A stretch of 64,000 bases of DNA, taken from Pseudomonas borbori. GTDB taxonomy: Bacteria; Pseudomonadota; Gammaproteobacteria; Pseudomonadales; Pseudomonadaceae. A program made the position numbers and the translations under genes. A model generated the notes under the pieces. It ran no database searches. It saw nothing but the letters and a program-made list of their open reading frames with translations, and was not told where the DNA came from. This document shows, in pieces, positions 1 through 11,079 of this stretch (position 1 is the stretch's first letter; every line of letters starts with the position of its first letter). The stretch covers positions 125,878-189,877 of the forward strand of contig NZ_FOWX01000004.1 of the NCBI RefSeq assembly GCF_900115555.1. Direction: 5' to 3'.

Positions 1-191
1 GGCGAATGCGGGCCGCAGGGCTGCTGCTTTGGGGCAGAGAGCAAAAGCAAGAGCATCGCCCCGAGGTCGGGCCTCCTACAGGTACGTGGGTATCGTCGGG
101 CTGTTGTGGGAGGCGCGCCCCGCGGCGAATGCAGGCCGCAGGGCTGCTCTCAAGACCAAAGCTATGGCCATGGCGATCGCAGGCGAGTGCC
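1..191. repeat. Degenerate palindromic intergenic repeats downstream of dbpA
   Basis: There is no gene here. A block of about 24 bases starting GGCGAATGCGGGCCGCAGGG at position 1 recurs with one change near 123-147, separated by GC-rich sequence with short inverted segments (GAGGTCGGGCCTCCTAC and GTGGGAGGCGCGCCCCGCGG). This looks like the REP-type repeats common after pseudomonad genes. They may help terminate dbpA transcription or stabilise its mRNA, but no clean T-tailed hairpin is visible. Confidence 0.5.
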
Positions 192-1571
192 TTACAGCGT
201 GCGTACGCGCAGCGAGCGACCTTTGATCTTGCCTTCGCTCAGGCGTTTCAGGGCCTGTTTGGCCATGCTGCGTTCGACCGCGACATAGGCCTGGAAGTCG
301 AAGATGGCGATCTTGCCGACCTGGCTGCCGGGGATGCCGGCCTCGCCGGTGAGGGCGCCGAGGATGTCGCCGGGGCGGACCTTGTCCTTGCGTCCGCCAC
401 CGATGCACAGGGTGATCATCGGCGGTTGCAGGGGTTCGCCGGCCTTGGCCTTGAGGCTGCTGAGCGGGTGCCAGTTGAGCGGGCTCTTCTGCAGGGTCTC
501 GATGGCCTGGGCGCGATGGCCCTCGGCGGGGGCGACCAGGCTCATGGCCATGCCTTTCTCGCCGGCGCGGCCGGTGCGGCCGACGCGGTGGATGTGGATT
601 TCCGAATCGCGCGCCAGTTCGACGTTGATCACCATGTCCAGGGCGTCGATGTCCAGGCCGCGGGCGGCCACATCGGTGGCCACCAGTACCGACAGGCTGC
701 GGTTGGCGAACATCGCCAGCACCTGGTCGCGGTCGCGTTGTTCCAGGTCGCCATTGAGTGCCGCGGCGGAAATACCGTTGGCGGCGAGGTGGTCGACCAC
801 TTCCTGGCACTGCTGCTTGGTGAAGCAGAAGGCCACGCAGGACTCGGGACGGAAGCTGGCGAGCAGCTTGACCACCGCGTCCATGCGTTGCTCCGGGTCG
901 ATCTCGTAGAAGCGCTGCTCGATCTGCGCGTCGTCGTGCAGGGCCTCGGCCTTGACCTGCTGCGGGTCGCGCATGAAGGCCGCGGACAACTGCTTGATGC
1001 TCGACGGGTAGGTGGCGGAGAACAACAGGGTCTGCCGCTTGCTCGGGGTCTGGCCGATGATCTCGGCGATGCTGTCGTAGAAGCCCATGTCGAGCATGCG
1101 GTCGGCTTCGTCGAGCACCAGGGTGTTGAGGCCGTCGAGCTTCAGGGTGCCCTTGGCCAGGTGCTGCTGGATGCGTCCCGGGGTGCCGACGATGATCTGC
1201 GCGCCGTGCTCCAGCGAGCCGATCTGCGGGCCGAAGGGCACGCCGCCGCACAGGGTCAGGACCTTGATGTTGTCGGCGCCACGGGCCAGGCGGCGGATTT
1301 CCTTGGCCACCTGGTCGGCCAGTTCGCGGGTCGGGCACAGCACCAGCGCCTGGCAGCCGAAGTAGCGCGGATTGAGCGGGTTGAGCAGGCCGATGCCGAA
1401 GGCCGCGGTCTTGCCGCTGCCGGTCTTGGCCTGGGCGATCAGGTCCATGCCCTTGAGCATCACCGGCAGGCTCTGCGCCTGAATCGGCGTCATCGCCGTG
1501 TAACCGAGCGACTCGAGGTTGGCCAGCATGGCGGCGGACAGCGGCAGTGAGGAGAAAGCGGTGTGGGTCAC
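192..1571 (-). CDS. dbpA: ATP-dependent RNA helicase DbpA
   Basis: A DEAD-box RNA helicase of 459 residues, the usual DbpA length. Visible motifs in order are the Q-motif region (TPIQAQSLPVML), Walker A (AQAKTGSGKT), PTRELA, GG, TPGRI, DEAD (VLDEADRMLDMGF), SAT (LLFSATYP), and in domain 2 VATDVAARGLDI and HRVGRTGRAG. The C-terminal roughly 75 residues (ITLCIGGGRKDKVRPGDILG) match the DbpA RNA-binding domain, which in the family recognises hairpin 92 of 23S rRNA and acts in assembly of the large ribosomal subunit in the cytoplasm. It is transcribed divergently from the next gene, so the 184-bp gap holds both promoters. Confidence 0.95.
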   Translation of the reverse strand: MTHTAFSSLPLSAAMLANLESLGYTAMTPIQAQSLPVMLKGMDLIAQAKTGSGKTAAFGIGLLNPLNPRYFGCQALVLCPTRELADQVAKEIRRLARGADNIKVLTLCGGVPFGPQIGSLEHGAQIIVGTPGRIQQHLAKGTLKLDGLNTLVLDEADRMLDMGFYDSIAEIIGQTPSKRQTLLFSATYPSSIKQLSAAFMRDPQQVKAEALHDDAQIEQRFYEIDPEQRMDAVVKLLASFRPESCVAFCFTKQQCQEVVDHLAANGISAAALNGDLEQRDRDQVLAMFANRSLSVLVATDVAARGLDIDALDMVINVELARDSEIHIHRVGRTGRAGEKGMAMSLVAPAEGHRAQAIETLQKSPLNWHPLSSLKAKAGEPLQPPMITLCIGGGRKDKVRPGDILGALTGEAGIPGSQVGKIAIFDFQAYVAVERSMAKQALKRLSEGKIKGRSLRVRTL

Positions 1572-1755
1572 GGTTCAGGCCTGTAAATCGAAATGGCGCG
1601 CAGTGTAGCAGGCGGGGGCGCCGGCGTTACTGTTGGTGCGACCGGGGGCAGCTCGCCTCAACCGGCCTCGGGGCCGTGTCGGCCGACAGCCGGTCGAACC
1701 ATCCGCCGTGGGGCCTGTCGGAGTTCCTGACGTTTTTACGGAGCACTGACAGATT

Positions 1756-2256
1756 ATGAAGATTGTTGCTGCACTCCTGGTCCTGGTCGCTTTGCCGGCG
1801 CTGGCCAATCAGCCGACGCTCTACGGGCGCTACGAATACATCGAGTTGCCGCAAGTCGGCCAGACCCTGAAAGCCAAGATGGACACCGGTGCGCTGACCG
1901 CCTCGCTGTCGGCCAAGGACATCGAGCAGTTCCAGCGCAACGGTGAGGATTGGGTGCGTTTCCGCCTGGCTACCGAGAAGGCCGACGACACCCTGTTCGA
2001 GCAGCCCCTGGCGCGGATCAGCGAAATCAAGAGCCGCGCCGAGGAGCAGGGGGCAGCCAGCAGCCCGGCGCTGGCCAAGCGCCCGGTGGTCGATATGCAA
2101 CTCTGCCTGGGTAACCAGCTGCGCACCGTCGAGGTCAACCTCACCGACCGCAGCCACTTCGATTATCCGCTGCTGATCGGCACCAGCGCCTTGCGTGAGT
2201 TCGACGTGGCGATCAATCCGGCGCAGCGCTATACCGCCAATCAGCCGCAGTGCTGA
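1756..2256 (+). CDS. Periplasmic retropepsin-like (ATP-dependent zinc protease family) protein
   Basis: A 166-residue protein with a signal peptide at about residues 1-17 (KIVAALLVLVALPALA), followed by a fold of the type annotated as ATP-dependent zinc protease or RimK-associated aspartyl protease-like. The diagnostic feature is the DTGALTAS motif at about residues 43-50, matching the single catalytic Asp-Thr-Gly of retropepsin-like proteases; a late hydrophobic segment, PLLIGTSAL, matches the second conserved block. The family is small and its substrate is unknown. No partner gene is adjacent, since the next gene starts about 200 bp later and is unrelated. The fold call is fairly secure; activity is inferred from the motif only. 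Confidence 0.75.
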   Translation: MKIVAALLVLVALPALANQPTLYGRYEYIELPQVGQTLKAKMDTGALTASLSAKDIEQFQRNGEDWVRFRLATEKADDTLFEQPLARISEIKSRAEEQGAASSPALAKRPVVDMQLCLGNQLRTVEVNLTDRSHFDYPLLIGTSALREFDVAINPAQRYTANQPQC

Positions 2257-2268
2257 AACGTTATTGGC

Positions 2269-2367
2269 CTATGCTGCAAGCAGCCGTCCGTGCTGCTTGC
2301 CTGAGCTGATAGCTTGTGAAAATCCCTCGCTGCGGCGTTGCGCTATGGCGCTCGATTTTTTCACAAG
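2269..2367. terminator. Inverted repeats after the retropepsin-like gene
   Basis: Two inverted repeats lie in the gap. One pairs GCAAGCAG with CTGCTTGC near 2275-2300. The other pairs CTTGTGAAAA (2313-2322) with TTTTCACAAG (2358-2367) around a GC-rich middle. The second resembles the palindromic repeats elsewhere in the window more than a simple rho-independent terminator. Either could end the upstream transcript. Confidence 0.4.
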
Positions 2368-2459
2368 TCCTGACTCGAGTAGCCCGGCGTAATTCTTGCT
2401 AGATGGTGTTCTTTGCCACACCTGCTGCCAGGTGTGCATGGACTCGTTGGGGTGTCGTT

Positions 2460-4490
2460 ATGACTGGAGTACTCAAGCCGGGTGTGCGCGTACTGGAGCG
2501 GTTCAGCTTCGCGCGTAAATTTCAGCTGCTGTTCGTCTTGTTCGTCCTGCCGTTGGGCTATGCGTTGTGGGTGATCACCAGCGATCACCTGGCCCGCCTG
2601 AGCCTGATAGACCACGAGCTGGAAGGCATGCACGGGGTGCAGGCGCTGGGTTCGGTGCAGCGTGAGCTGATCGCACAGCGCACCTTGTTGGCGCGCTGGA
2701 AGGGCACCGACCAGCCGGCCAAGGCACTCCTGGAACAACGCGCGAGCGACCTCGATCAGGCGCTGGAGCAGGCCGCGACCCTGCTGGCGAGTGCGTCGTC
2801 GAGCGCCCAGGCGCGTACGCAATTGACTGCCCTGCAAGGGCTGCGCGCCGAGCTGAGTGTGGCGGCGCTGGGCAAGATGGCGCTACCGGATGCCCTGGAG
2901 CGTTACCAAAAGACCCTGTTGCAACTGATGGCGCTACGTGAACAGGTGGCCACCGACAGCGGTTTGATTCTCGACCCGAACCTCGACACCTACCTGATGA
3001 TGGAGCAACTGACCTTCACCCTGCCGCGCCTGCAGGAGCGTCTCGGTAGCTTCGCCAGCCAGGGTTATGGCGCGGTCTTCTCGCAGCATTTCACCCTGCA
3101 GAGCCGGGTGCTGATCCGCGATCTGCGCCGCGCCCTGGACGAGTCGCGCGGCCAGTTGATCAAGGCGCGTGCGACCCTCGGCCCGCAGACGGCGGCGTCG
3201 ATGGGCGATTTGCAGGCCTCGTTTGCCGAGGCCGAGCAAGGTTTCGACAGGTTTCTTCTGGAGATCGACCGCGACATGTTCGAGACCAGCCCCATGGCCT
3301 TGAGCCCGCAACAGTTCATCGAGCGGGTCGACGCCTTGCAGGCGCAGCTGACGGACCTGCAGCAGGCCTTGTACCAGCAGTTCGCCCTGAGCCTGGGCGA
3401 CTACCGCCAGCAGGCGCAGCGCGAAATGTGGCAGGTGATCGCCGTGTTCGGCGTGCTGACCCTGTTGGCGCTCTATGTGCTGTTGTGCCTGAATGCCTCG
3501 ATTCGGCGCAGCACCGCCGGCATCATCGCCGCCGCGCAAGGCCTGCGTGACGGCGACTTGCGCGTGCACATGCAGGTGCATGGCGCAGACGATCTGGCGA
3601 GCATCGCCACCGCGCTGAATGCCGCGGTCGCCCAGTTGCGCGGCTCGCTGCAGGGCGTCGATCGGGAAAGCCAGAGCCTCGGCGGCACCGTGCAGCTGCT
3701 CAGCAGCCAGGCGCAGAGCGCGCTGGCGGCGGTGGAGCAGCAGCAGGGACAGATGAGCCAGATCGCCACCGCCGCCACGCAGATGGCCGCCACCGCGCAA
3801 AGCGTGGCACAAAGCTGCGAGGAGGCCGCGGTGGAAGCCGGGCAAACCCGCGAGATCGCCAACCAGAGCAACCAGCGCAGCGTGCGCACCAGCGCCAGCA
3901 TGCGCCAGCTCGGCAGCCGCCTGGGCGACAGCGCGGCGACCCTGCAGCAACTGCGCATGCAGACCGAGCAGATCACCCGGGTGGTCGATGTGATCAAGGG
4001 CATTGCCGAACAGACCAACCTGCTGGCGCTCAATGCCGCCATCGAGGCGGCGCGCGCCGGCGAGCAGGGCCGCGGCTTCGCCGTGGTCGCCGACGAGGTG
4101 CGCTCGCTGTCGCAGCGCACACAGAACTCCACCGCGGAAATCGCCCAGACCGTGGCCGACCTGCACCGGGTGGTCGGCCAGTCGGTCAGTTTGATGGAAG
4201 CGGCCGTGCTGCAGGCCGAGGGCGATGTCGGCAGCGTGCTGGCCATGGGCGAGGACCTGGCCGGGATCGTCGAGTCGGTGCAGCGGGTCAGCGACCGCCT
4301 GGCGCAGATCGCCACCGCCGCCGAACAGCAGGCGGCCACCGCGGACGAGGTCAGCGGCAATATCCAGCAGGTCGACCAGGGCGCCAGCGCCATGCTCGAC
4401 GGCGCCCAGGCGGTGAGCGAAGCCGCCGAGCACTTGCGCCGCGGCAGCCAGGGGCTGGCGCAGAATACCGGGCGCTTCAGGCTGGACTGA
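2460..4490 (+). CDS. Methyl-accepting chemotaxis protein
   Basis: A chemoreceptor of 676 residues. TM1 is at about residues 21-41 ([19 protein letters not shown]). A long periplasmic sensing region of about 280 residues, apparently helical, follows; it is not one of the short four-helix types I can name. TM2 is at about 322-345 ([19 protein letters not shown]), followed by HAMP and the cytoplasmic coiled coil. The signalling tip is at about 508-560 ([20 protein letters not shown], then [12 protein letters not shown]). It ends FRLD without a CheR/CheB-tethering pentapeptide. I chose the ATG at 2460 over an in-frame one at 2403 because it puts TM1 near the N-terminus. The ligand cannot be predicted, and no che genes are nearby. 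Confidence 0.93.
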   Translation: MTGVLKPGVRVLERFSFARKFQLLFVLFVLPLGYALWVITSDHLARLSLIDHELEGMHGVQALGSVQRELIAQRTLLARWKGTDQPAKALLEQRASDLDQALEQAATLLASASSSAQARTQLTALQGLRAELSVAALGKMALPDALERYQKTLLQLMALREQVATDSGLILDPNLDTYLMMEQLTFTLPRLQERLGSFASQGYGAVFSQHFTLQSRVLIRDLRRALDESRGQLIKARATLGPQTAASMGDLQASFAEAEQGFDRFLLEIDRDMFETSPMALSPQQFIERVDALQAQLTDLQQALYQQFALSLGDYRQQAQREMWQVIAVFGVLTLLALYVLLCLNASIRRSTAGIIAAAQGLRDGDLRVHMQVHGADDLASIATALNAAVAQLRGSLQGVDRESQSLGGTVQLLSSQAQSALAAVEQQQGQMSQIATAATQMAATAQSVAQSCEEAAVEAGQTREIANQSNQRSVRTSASMRQLGSRLGDSAATLQQLRMQTEQITRVVDVIKGIAEQTNLLALNAAIEAARAGEQGRGFAVVADEVRSLSQRTQNSTAEIAQTVADLHRVVGQSVSLMEAAVLQAEGDVGSVLAMGEDLAGIVESVQRVSDRLAQIATAAEQQAATADEVSGNIQQVDQGASAMLDGAQAVSEAAEHLRRGSQGLAQNTGRFRLD

Positions 4491-4696
4491 ATATCCCGTG
4501 ACCGCCCTGTCGCGGTCTGTCGCCCGTGATCGGCCACAAGCAGGGGCGTCCATGGCGCATATTTTCGGACGGCATACCCGCGCGGAGCGTGGGGGCGAGC
4601 AATGTTCAGTTTGTGATCGCTGCAGCGGCTTGGCGACCAGGACCGATCCGCGCATTATCCTCAATGTCCGATAAGCCGCAGAGTGGGAGCCACTGC

Positions 4697-5137
4697 ATGA
4701 AAACCGTTGCCGAGATGCTTAGAGCCAAGGCGCAGGCCGCCGTCCATAGCGTCGGCCCCGATACCCTGGTGTTAGACGCGGTCAAGCTGCTGGCCGAGAA
4801 GGGTATAGGCGCGTTGCTGGTGCTGAAACAGGGCCGCCTGGTGGGAATCGTCAGCGAGCGCGATTATGTGCGCAAGATCGAGTTGCTGCAGCGCTCGGCC
4901 TTCGGCAGCAAAATCAGCGAGATCATGACCAGCGAGGTGGTCACGGTCGGCCCGCGGGACAGTTTGCAGTTTTGCATGCAACTGATGACCGACCGCCATC
5001 TGCGCCATCTGCCGGTAGTGGCCGAGGGCGAGCTGATCGGCCTGCTGTCGATCGGTGACCTGGTCAAGCACACCATCGCCGAGCAGGCCGGCCTGATCCA
5101 GCAACTGGAACAGTACATTCGCGGCGAACACCCTTAG
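4697..5137 (+). CDS. CBS-pair domain protein
   Basis: A small cytoplasmic protein of 146 residues consisting almost entirely of one CBS pair. The first CBS covers about residues 14-60 (VLDAVKLLAEKGIGALLVL, GIVSERDYVRK) and the second about 75-125 (IMTSEVVTVGPRDSL, RHLRHLPVVAEGELIGLLS, then IGDLV). Such stand-alone pairs bind adenosine nucleotides (AMP, ATP, SAM or NAD) and act as energy sensors, but the partner is not shown by the neighbours. The start at 4697 gives a protein beginning at the conserved MKTVAEML; an in-frame start at 4526 would add a low-complexity leader without family support. It is convergent with the next gene. Confidence 0.88.
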   Translation: MKTVAEMLRAKAQAAVHSVGPDTLVLDAVKLLAEKGIGALLVLKQGRLVGIVSERDYVRKIELLQRSAFGSKISEIMTSEVVTVGPRDSLQFCMQLMTDRHLRHLPVVAEGELIGLLSIGDLVKHTIAEQAGLIQQLEQYIRGEHP

Positions 5138-5165
5138 CAGACCGTCGAAAAACTACCTGGGTTGG

Positions 5166-5184
5166 CTCTCTTGATAAAAGAGAG
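5166..5184. terminator. Short hairpin between convergent genes
   Basis: The inverted repeat CTCTCTT / AAGAGAG with a 5-base loop lies between the convergent CBS gene and the small membrane protein gene. The stem is A/U-rich and has no long T-run, so it is a weak terminator candidate only. Confidence 0.3.
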
Positions 5185-5189
5185 GGGCG

Positions 5190-5528
5190 TTAAATATCCT
5201 CTTGGGGATGACGGCAGGCCGGGCTGTCTTTGCCCAGGGCCTTGGCCACCAGATAGAGCAGTGGGCCGACCGACACGAACACGGCGGTCAGGACAAGGAA
5301 CGGCAGCAGATAAACCAGGGATTTACCCCGCGCCTTGGCGTCGCGGTACATCCACACGCAGGCCAGGGTGGCGAGTATGTACAGGTCGATCAGCACCTGG
5401 GCGGTGTCTGCGCTGGACATCAGTTGCAGGCCGAATTGCAGCAGCGACTGTTCGGCCTGCAACATCACGTAGAGGGTGTAGGCGCCGAACGCCAGCAGGG
5501 TGATCAGTGGCAGTGCGAGTTTTTTCAT
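5190..5528 (-). CDS. DUF2834-like small membrane protein
   Basis: A 112-residue inner-membrane protein with three hydrophobic segments at about residues 3-22 (LALPLITLLAFGAYTLYVML), 43-62 (TAQVLIDLYILATLACVWMY) and 72-95 (LVYLLPFLVLTAVFVSVGPLLYL). The WMYRDAKARGKS stretch between TM2 and TM3 and the GPLLYLV ending resemble the DUF2834 family, whose function is unknown. I start at 5528 (MKKLALPL), because longer in-frame extensions are proline/arginine-rich and look like non-coding GC-rich translation. It lies 80 bp after the GST gene on the same strand and may be co-transcribed with it. Confidence 0.65.
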   Translation of the reverse strand: MKKLALPLITLLAFGAYTLYVMLQAEQSLLQFGLQLMSSADTAQVLIDLYILATLACVWMYRDAKARGKSLVYLLPFLVLTAVFVSVGPLLYLVAKALGKDSPACRHPQEDI

Positions 5529-5608
5529 GGTGCCGTCCTTGGTTGGCATGCAGGAGCCAGCAAGGGCTCGGCGTCCCCCTGGCTCCTGCGAAGAGTGGTT
5601 GCGGTGGC

Positions 5609-6238
5609 TCAGGCCGGTGGTCGGGTCGCCTGCATCGATGGCCGCTGGCTGACCTCGGCATACCAGGCCGCCAGTTGCGGGAAGCGTTCGCGCCAGCCCA
5701 GTTGCGGCTGACGCAGATCCAGGTAGCCGAGGGCGCAGGCGACGCCGATCGCGGCGATGTCGAAGTGGCAGGCCAGCTCGGCAATCGCCTCGTTCTCGAA
5801 CTGCTGCAGGGCGCGCTCGATCTTTGCCTGCTGCCCCTCCTGCCATTGTTCCCAGCGTTTTTCCGACGGGCGCAGAAAGGTCTCGTAGCGGATCAGCACG
5901 GCGGCGTCGAGGATCGCATCGGCCAGCGCGGCGAGGGTCAGGCGCCGCCAGCGCGCCGGCCCCTGCGACGGGATCAGCGGGTCACCCACATGTTGCTGGT
6001 CGAGGTAGTCGAGGATCACCCGGCTGTCGTGCAGCACGTTGCCGTCGGCCAGGCGTAACGCGGGAATCTTGCCGGCCGGGTTCTGCGCATTGACCGCCGC
6101 GCTAGGGTTGGTCGGGCTCAGTTGCACCTCCTGCAGGGCGACCCGGTCGAGCTGGCCGGTCTCGTGCAACAGCAGCATGACCTTGCGCACGAAGGGCGAG
6201 CTGGGCGAGTAGAACAGGGTCATGCTGGGGCTGGACAT
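5609..6238 (-). CDS. Glutathione S-transferase family protein
   Basis: A cytosolic GST of 209 residues. The N-terminal thioredoxin-like domain covers about residues 1-85 (TLFYSPSSPFVRKVMLLL, then NPAGKIPALRLADGNVLHDS). The cis-proline and the glutathione-contacting residues after it are visible in KIPAL and DS. The C-terminal helical domain follows. The SPSSPFVRK active-site region resembles bacterial GSTs with serine rather than tyrosine as the catalytic residue. The substrate is unknown. I use the ATG at 6238, which gives the usual short N-terminus; the extra upstream codons do not resemble the family. The next upstream gene, on the same strand, ends about 60 bp away. Confidence 0.88.
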   Translation of the reverse strand: MSSPSMTLFYSPSSPFVRKVMLLLHETGQLDRVALQEVQLSPTNPSAAVNAQNPAGKIPALRLADGNVLHDSRVILDYLDQQHVGDPLIPSQGPARWRRLTLAALADAILDAAVLIRYETFLRPSEKRWEQWQEGQQAKIERALQQFENEAIAELACHFDIAAIGVACALGYLDLRQPQLGWRERFPQLAAWYAEVSQRPSMQATRPPA

Positions 6239-6297
6239 GCTGCCTCCTGAATCAGGTTCGTCGAAAGAGTACTGCGTTCGCCCGGCGGTTGCATGGC

Positions 6298-7254
6298 TCA
6301 ATAACGAATGACCACCAGCCGGTCGGTGCCCGATTCGGCGCCCCAGACCTCGCCCGGACGGCCGAGCATCTGCCGCACGTTGGCGTTGGGGCGGTCGCTG
6401 GGGTAGCTCTGGAAGCGTTCCCGGACCGGATCGAAATGCACGATGGCATTGGCCGCGAAGTCGGTCAGCCAGACCTGATCCCGCTCATCGACATACACCG
6501 AGTAGGCGCGCGGCGCGTGGCCCGGGAGTTTCCAGCTATGCCAGCTGTGCGCCTCAGGGGCGTAGCGACTGACCTGGCCGCTGTTCCACTCGCTGATCCA
6601 CAGGTGGCCGTGCGAGTCGCCCCAGATGCGCCGGGCGCCCTGGTCCTCGGTGGGCGGCTGGATCACCGTGGCCGCGCCGCTGAGCGGGTCGATGCGGGCG
6701 ATATGGTTGCCGGCCAGCGAGGCGTACCAGACGCTGCCGTCCGCGGTCGCGGTTATGCCATAGGGGCCGCGGCCCAGCGGCGCCGGCCAGACCTCGATCT
6801 GTCCGCTGGCCGGGTCGAGGCGGCCGTAGAAGCCGTTCTGCCCGGTAAACCAGAGGCGTCCCTGTGGATCGAACGCGGCGGTATTCAGGTTGGCCTGGGC
6901 CGCGCTGGGCGGCAGGGGGAAGACGTCGATGGCGAGGCTGCTGCCATCGACCCGGACGATGGCGTTGAGGCCGCTGTCGGTGACCCAGGCTGCGCCCTGG
7001 TCATCGACGATCACCCCATGGGGGGCCGAGCCCGGACCCAGCGGCACCTGTTCGGTCGCTCCACTTTGCGGGTCGAGGCGGCCCAGGGCGCCCTGGCGTT
7101 GCGCGCTGTACCAGACCCGGCCATCCGCCGCCGGTGCCACGTCATGCGGGCCGGCGCCCGCCGGCAACGGGTAGTACTGCACCTGCGCGGCCTGCAGCGC
7201 GGGGCCGCACAGGCTGAGCAGGAGGATCAGGCCAAGGCGGATGGGACGGTTCAT
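6298..7254 (-). CDS. Secreted Vgb-like (virginiamycin B lyase type) beta-propeller protein
   Basis: A 318-residue protein with a signal peptide at about residues 1-23 (IRLGLILLLSLCGPALQA). It then has repeated propeller blades with recurring GAGPHDVAPAADGRVWYSAQ, GRLDPQSG, DDQGAAWVTDSG, GRLWFTGQ and GHLWISEW units. This matches the SMP-30/streptogramin-lyase-like propeller family. The presence of a signal peptide suggests a periplasmic protein of unknown substrate rather than a true antibiotic lyase. It is divergent from the symporter operon across a 318-bp gap. The fold is secure; the enzymatic label should not be taken literally. Confidence 0.8.
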   Translation of the reverse strand: MNRPIRLGLILLLSLCGPALQAAQVQYYPLPAGAGPHDVAPAADGRVWYSAQRQGALGRLDPQSGATEQVPLGPGSAPHGVIVDDQGAAWVTDSGLNAIVRVDGSSLAIDVFPLPPSAAQANLNTAAFDPQGRLWFTGQNGFYGRLDPASGQIEVWPAPLGRGPYGITATADGSVWYASLAGNHIARIDPLSGAATVIQPPTEDQGARRIWGDSHGHLWISEWNSGQVSRYAPEAHSWHSWKLPGHAPRAYSVYVDERDQVWLTDFAANAIVHFDPVRERFQSYPSDRPNANVRQMLGRPGEVWGAESGTDRLVVIRY

Positions 7255-7572
7255 GGCGGGCTCCCGAGGCAGAGGTGCATAGCTGTATGGACCGGAAAAC
7301 CGGCCGAAGGTTACCGGTTGCAGGCGCAGCCGCTACGGCGGCCGTCGTTTTGCCCGCCAATCCCGGACTTGAGCGGCTGCCGCGCATTCGACCTTGGTAG
7401 GGGCGGCGGCGCCCGGCGGCTCGGGTTGTGTGCCTGAACGTCGCGCAAATGGGGGCTTGTCCGCGGTCTGCAAGTGGCAGGGCGGGGGCACTCGACCAAA
7501 GTCTCACTGGCGGTCACCACTGGGACTGCTAAGTTGCAAGGGTCAAAACAACAAAAACGAGGAGTCCCTCAC
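7255..7572. promoter_or_regulatory. Divergent control region of the Vgb-like gene and the symporter operon
   Basis: This 318-bp gene-free gap must hold both divergent promoters. An imperfect palindromic stretch, ACTCGACCAAAGTCTCACTGG, lies at about 7490-7511 upstream of the DUF4212 gene and could be a regulator site; I cannot assign it. The run GGTCAAAACAACAAAAACGAGGAG just before 7573 supplies the ribosome binding site. Confidence 0.4.
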
Positions 7573-7839
7573 ATGTCCGTATCCAAGCAAGAGGCCGCCA
7601 AGGCCTACTGGAAAGATAACCTGCGACTGATGTTGACCCTGCTGGCCGTCTGGTTCGCAGTGTCGTTCGGCGCAGGGATTCTGTTCGTCGACCAGCTCAA
7701 TGCCATTCAGTTCTTCGGCTTCCCTCTGGGCTTCTGGTTTGCCCAGCAGGGGTCAATCTATGTGTTTGTCCTAATGATTTTCTTCTACGTGTGGAAGATG
7801 AATCAGTACGACCGCAAACACGACGTCCACGAAGAATAA
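7573..7839 (+). CDS. DUF4212 small subunit of a sodium/solute symporter
   Basis: An 88-residue membrane protein with two transmembrane helices, about residues 20-42 (LMLTLLAVWFAVSFGAGILF) and 52-75 (FPLGFWFAQQGSIYVFVLMI). The GFPLGFWFAQQGS motif is diagnostic of the DUF4212 family, which is encoded directly before symporters of the VC_2705 subfamily and is taken to be an accessory subunit. GAGGAG lies 8 bases before the ATG. The large subunit starts 10 bp after the stop, so the two form a tight operon. Confidence 0.92.
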   Translation: MSVSKQEAAKAYWKDNLRLMLTLLAVWFAVSFGAGILFVDQLNAIQFFGFPLGFWFAQQGSIYVFVLMIFFYVWKMNQYDRKHDVHEE

Positions 7840-7849
7840 GGCGCCGAGC

Positions 7850-9616
<1,767 letters not shown>

Positions 9617-9636
9617 GTGCTAGAGCGCTAAACAGG

Positions 9637-9660
9637 ACGCCCCGGAAACGGGGCGTTTTG
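9637..9660 (+). terminator. Rho-independent terminator of the symporter operon
   Basis: Perfect stem ACGCCCCG / CGGGGCGT with a GAAA tetraloop, followed by TTTT. It sits 20 bp after the symporter stop codon. Confidence 0.9.
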
Positions 9661-9761
9661 CTGTGTGCAGGATTCCGGTTTTTTATAGATGCAGATCAAG
9701 GCCGGTTGCCAGCTGCGTGCTTAGAATCGCGCCCCCTCCTGGATTCTCGAGCCTGCGGCAT

Positions 9762-11078
9762 ATGGTTTCTGCACCCCGTCATACCGAACTGCTGTCCCCA
9801 GCCGGCACCCTGAAGAACATGCGCTATGCCTTCGCCTACGGGGCCGATGCGGTGTATGCCGGGCAACCGCGTTATAGCCTGCGGGTGCGCAACAACGAGT
9901 TCGATCACGCCAACTTGGCGCTCGGCATTGCCGAGGCTCATGCCCAGGGCAAGCAGTTCTACGTGGTGGTCAATATCGCGCCGCACAATGCCAAGCTGAA
10001 GACCTTCCTCAGGGACCTGCTGCCGGTGGTGTTGATGGGGCCGGATGCGCTGATCATGTCCGACCCCGGCCTGATCATGCTGGTGCGCGAGCATTACCCA
10101 CAGATGCCGATCCACCTGTCGGTGCAGGCCAATGCGGTGAACTGGGCCAGCGTCAAGTTCTGGCAACAGCAGGGCTTGAGTCGAGTGATTTTGTCGCGCG
10201 AGTTGTCGCTGGAAGAAATCGCCGAGATCCGCGGCGAAGTGCCGGGCATGGAACTCGAGGTGTTCGTCCACGGCGCGCTGTGCATGGCCTATTCCGGGCG
10301 CTGCCTGCTGTCCGGCTATATCAACAAGCGCGATCCCAATCAGGGCAGTTGCACCAACGCCTGCCGCTGGCAGTACAAGGCCGAGCCGGCGCAGGAGAAC
10401 GAGCTGGGCGATATCGTGCGCCTCGTCGAACCGACCCTGGGCGTAGGCGCGCCGACCGAGCAGGTGTTCCTGTTGGAGGACGGCAGCCGTCCCGGCGAGC
10501 AGATGGCCGCCTACGAGGACGAGCACGGCACCTACATCATGAACTCCAAGGATCTGCGCGCGGTGCAGCATGTCGAGCGCCTGGTGCAGATGGGCGTGCA
10601 TTCGCTGAAGATCGAGGGCCGGACCAAATCCCACTACTACGTGGCGCGCACCGCCCAGGTCTACCGCAAGGCGATCGACGATGCCGTGGCCGGCAGGCCG
10701 TTCGACAAGTCATTGCTGGGCACTCTGGAATCCCTGGCCCATCGCGGCTACACCGAGGGCTTTCTGCGTCGTCACGTGCACGACGAATACCAGAACTACG
10801 AGCGCGGCAGCTCGGTGTCCGAGCAGCAGCAGTTCGTCGGCGAGCTGACCGGCGAACGGCGCGGCGAGCTGGCCGAGGTGCGGGTGAAGAACCGCTTCGC
10901 CCTCGGCGATGGCCTGGAGCTGATGACGCCCCAAGGCAACCTGCGCTTCAGCCTCGATCACCTGGAAAACCGCCAGGGCCAGGGTATGCAGGTCGCCCCC
11001 GGCGACGGCCATGTGCTCTATCTGCCGCTGCCGGCCGAGGTGCAGTTGCAGTACGGCTTGCTGATGCGCGATCTGTAG
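9762..11078 (+). CDS. trhP: tRNA 5-hydroxyuridine synthesis protein TrhP (peptidase U32 family, YegQ)
   Basis: A 438-residue U32-family protein. It is recognisable from the N-terminal ELLSPAGTLKNMRYAFAYGA and the U32 signature region around EVFVHGALCMAYSGRCLLSG, with cysteines continuing in GSCTNACRW that in YegQ-type proteins ligate an iron-sulfur cluster. E. coli YegQ/TrhP is required for prephenate-dependent hydroxylation of U34 in several tRNAs. I chose the ATG at 9762 (MVSAPRHTELLSPAG), since the upstream in-frame codons lie in the leader after the symporter terminator. It appears monocistronic. Confidence 0.9.
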   Translation: MVSAPRHTELLSPAGTLKNMRYAFAYGADAVYAGQPRYSLRVRNNEFDHANLALGIAEAHAQGKQFYVVVNIAPHNAKLKTFLRDLLPVVLMGPDALIMSDPGLIMLVREHYPQMPIHLSVQANAVNWASVKFWQQQGLSRVILSRELSLEEIAEIRGEVPGMELEVFVHGALCMAYSGRCLLSGYINKRDPNQGSCTNACRWQYKAEPAQENELGDIVRLVEPTLGVGAPTEQVFLLEDGSRPGEQMAAYEDEHGTYIMNSKDLRAVQHVERLVQMGVHSLKIEGRTKSHYYVARTAQVYRKAIDDAVAGRPFDKSLLGTLESLAHRGYTEGFLRRHVHDEYQNYERGSSVSEQQQFVGELTGERRGELAEVRVKNRFALGDGLELMTPQGNLRFSLDHLENRQGQGMQVAPGDGHVLYLPLPAEVQLQYGLLMRDL

Positions 11079-11079
11079 G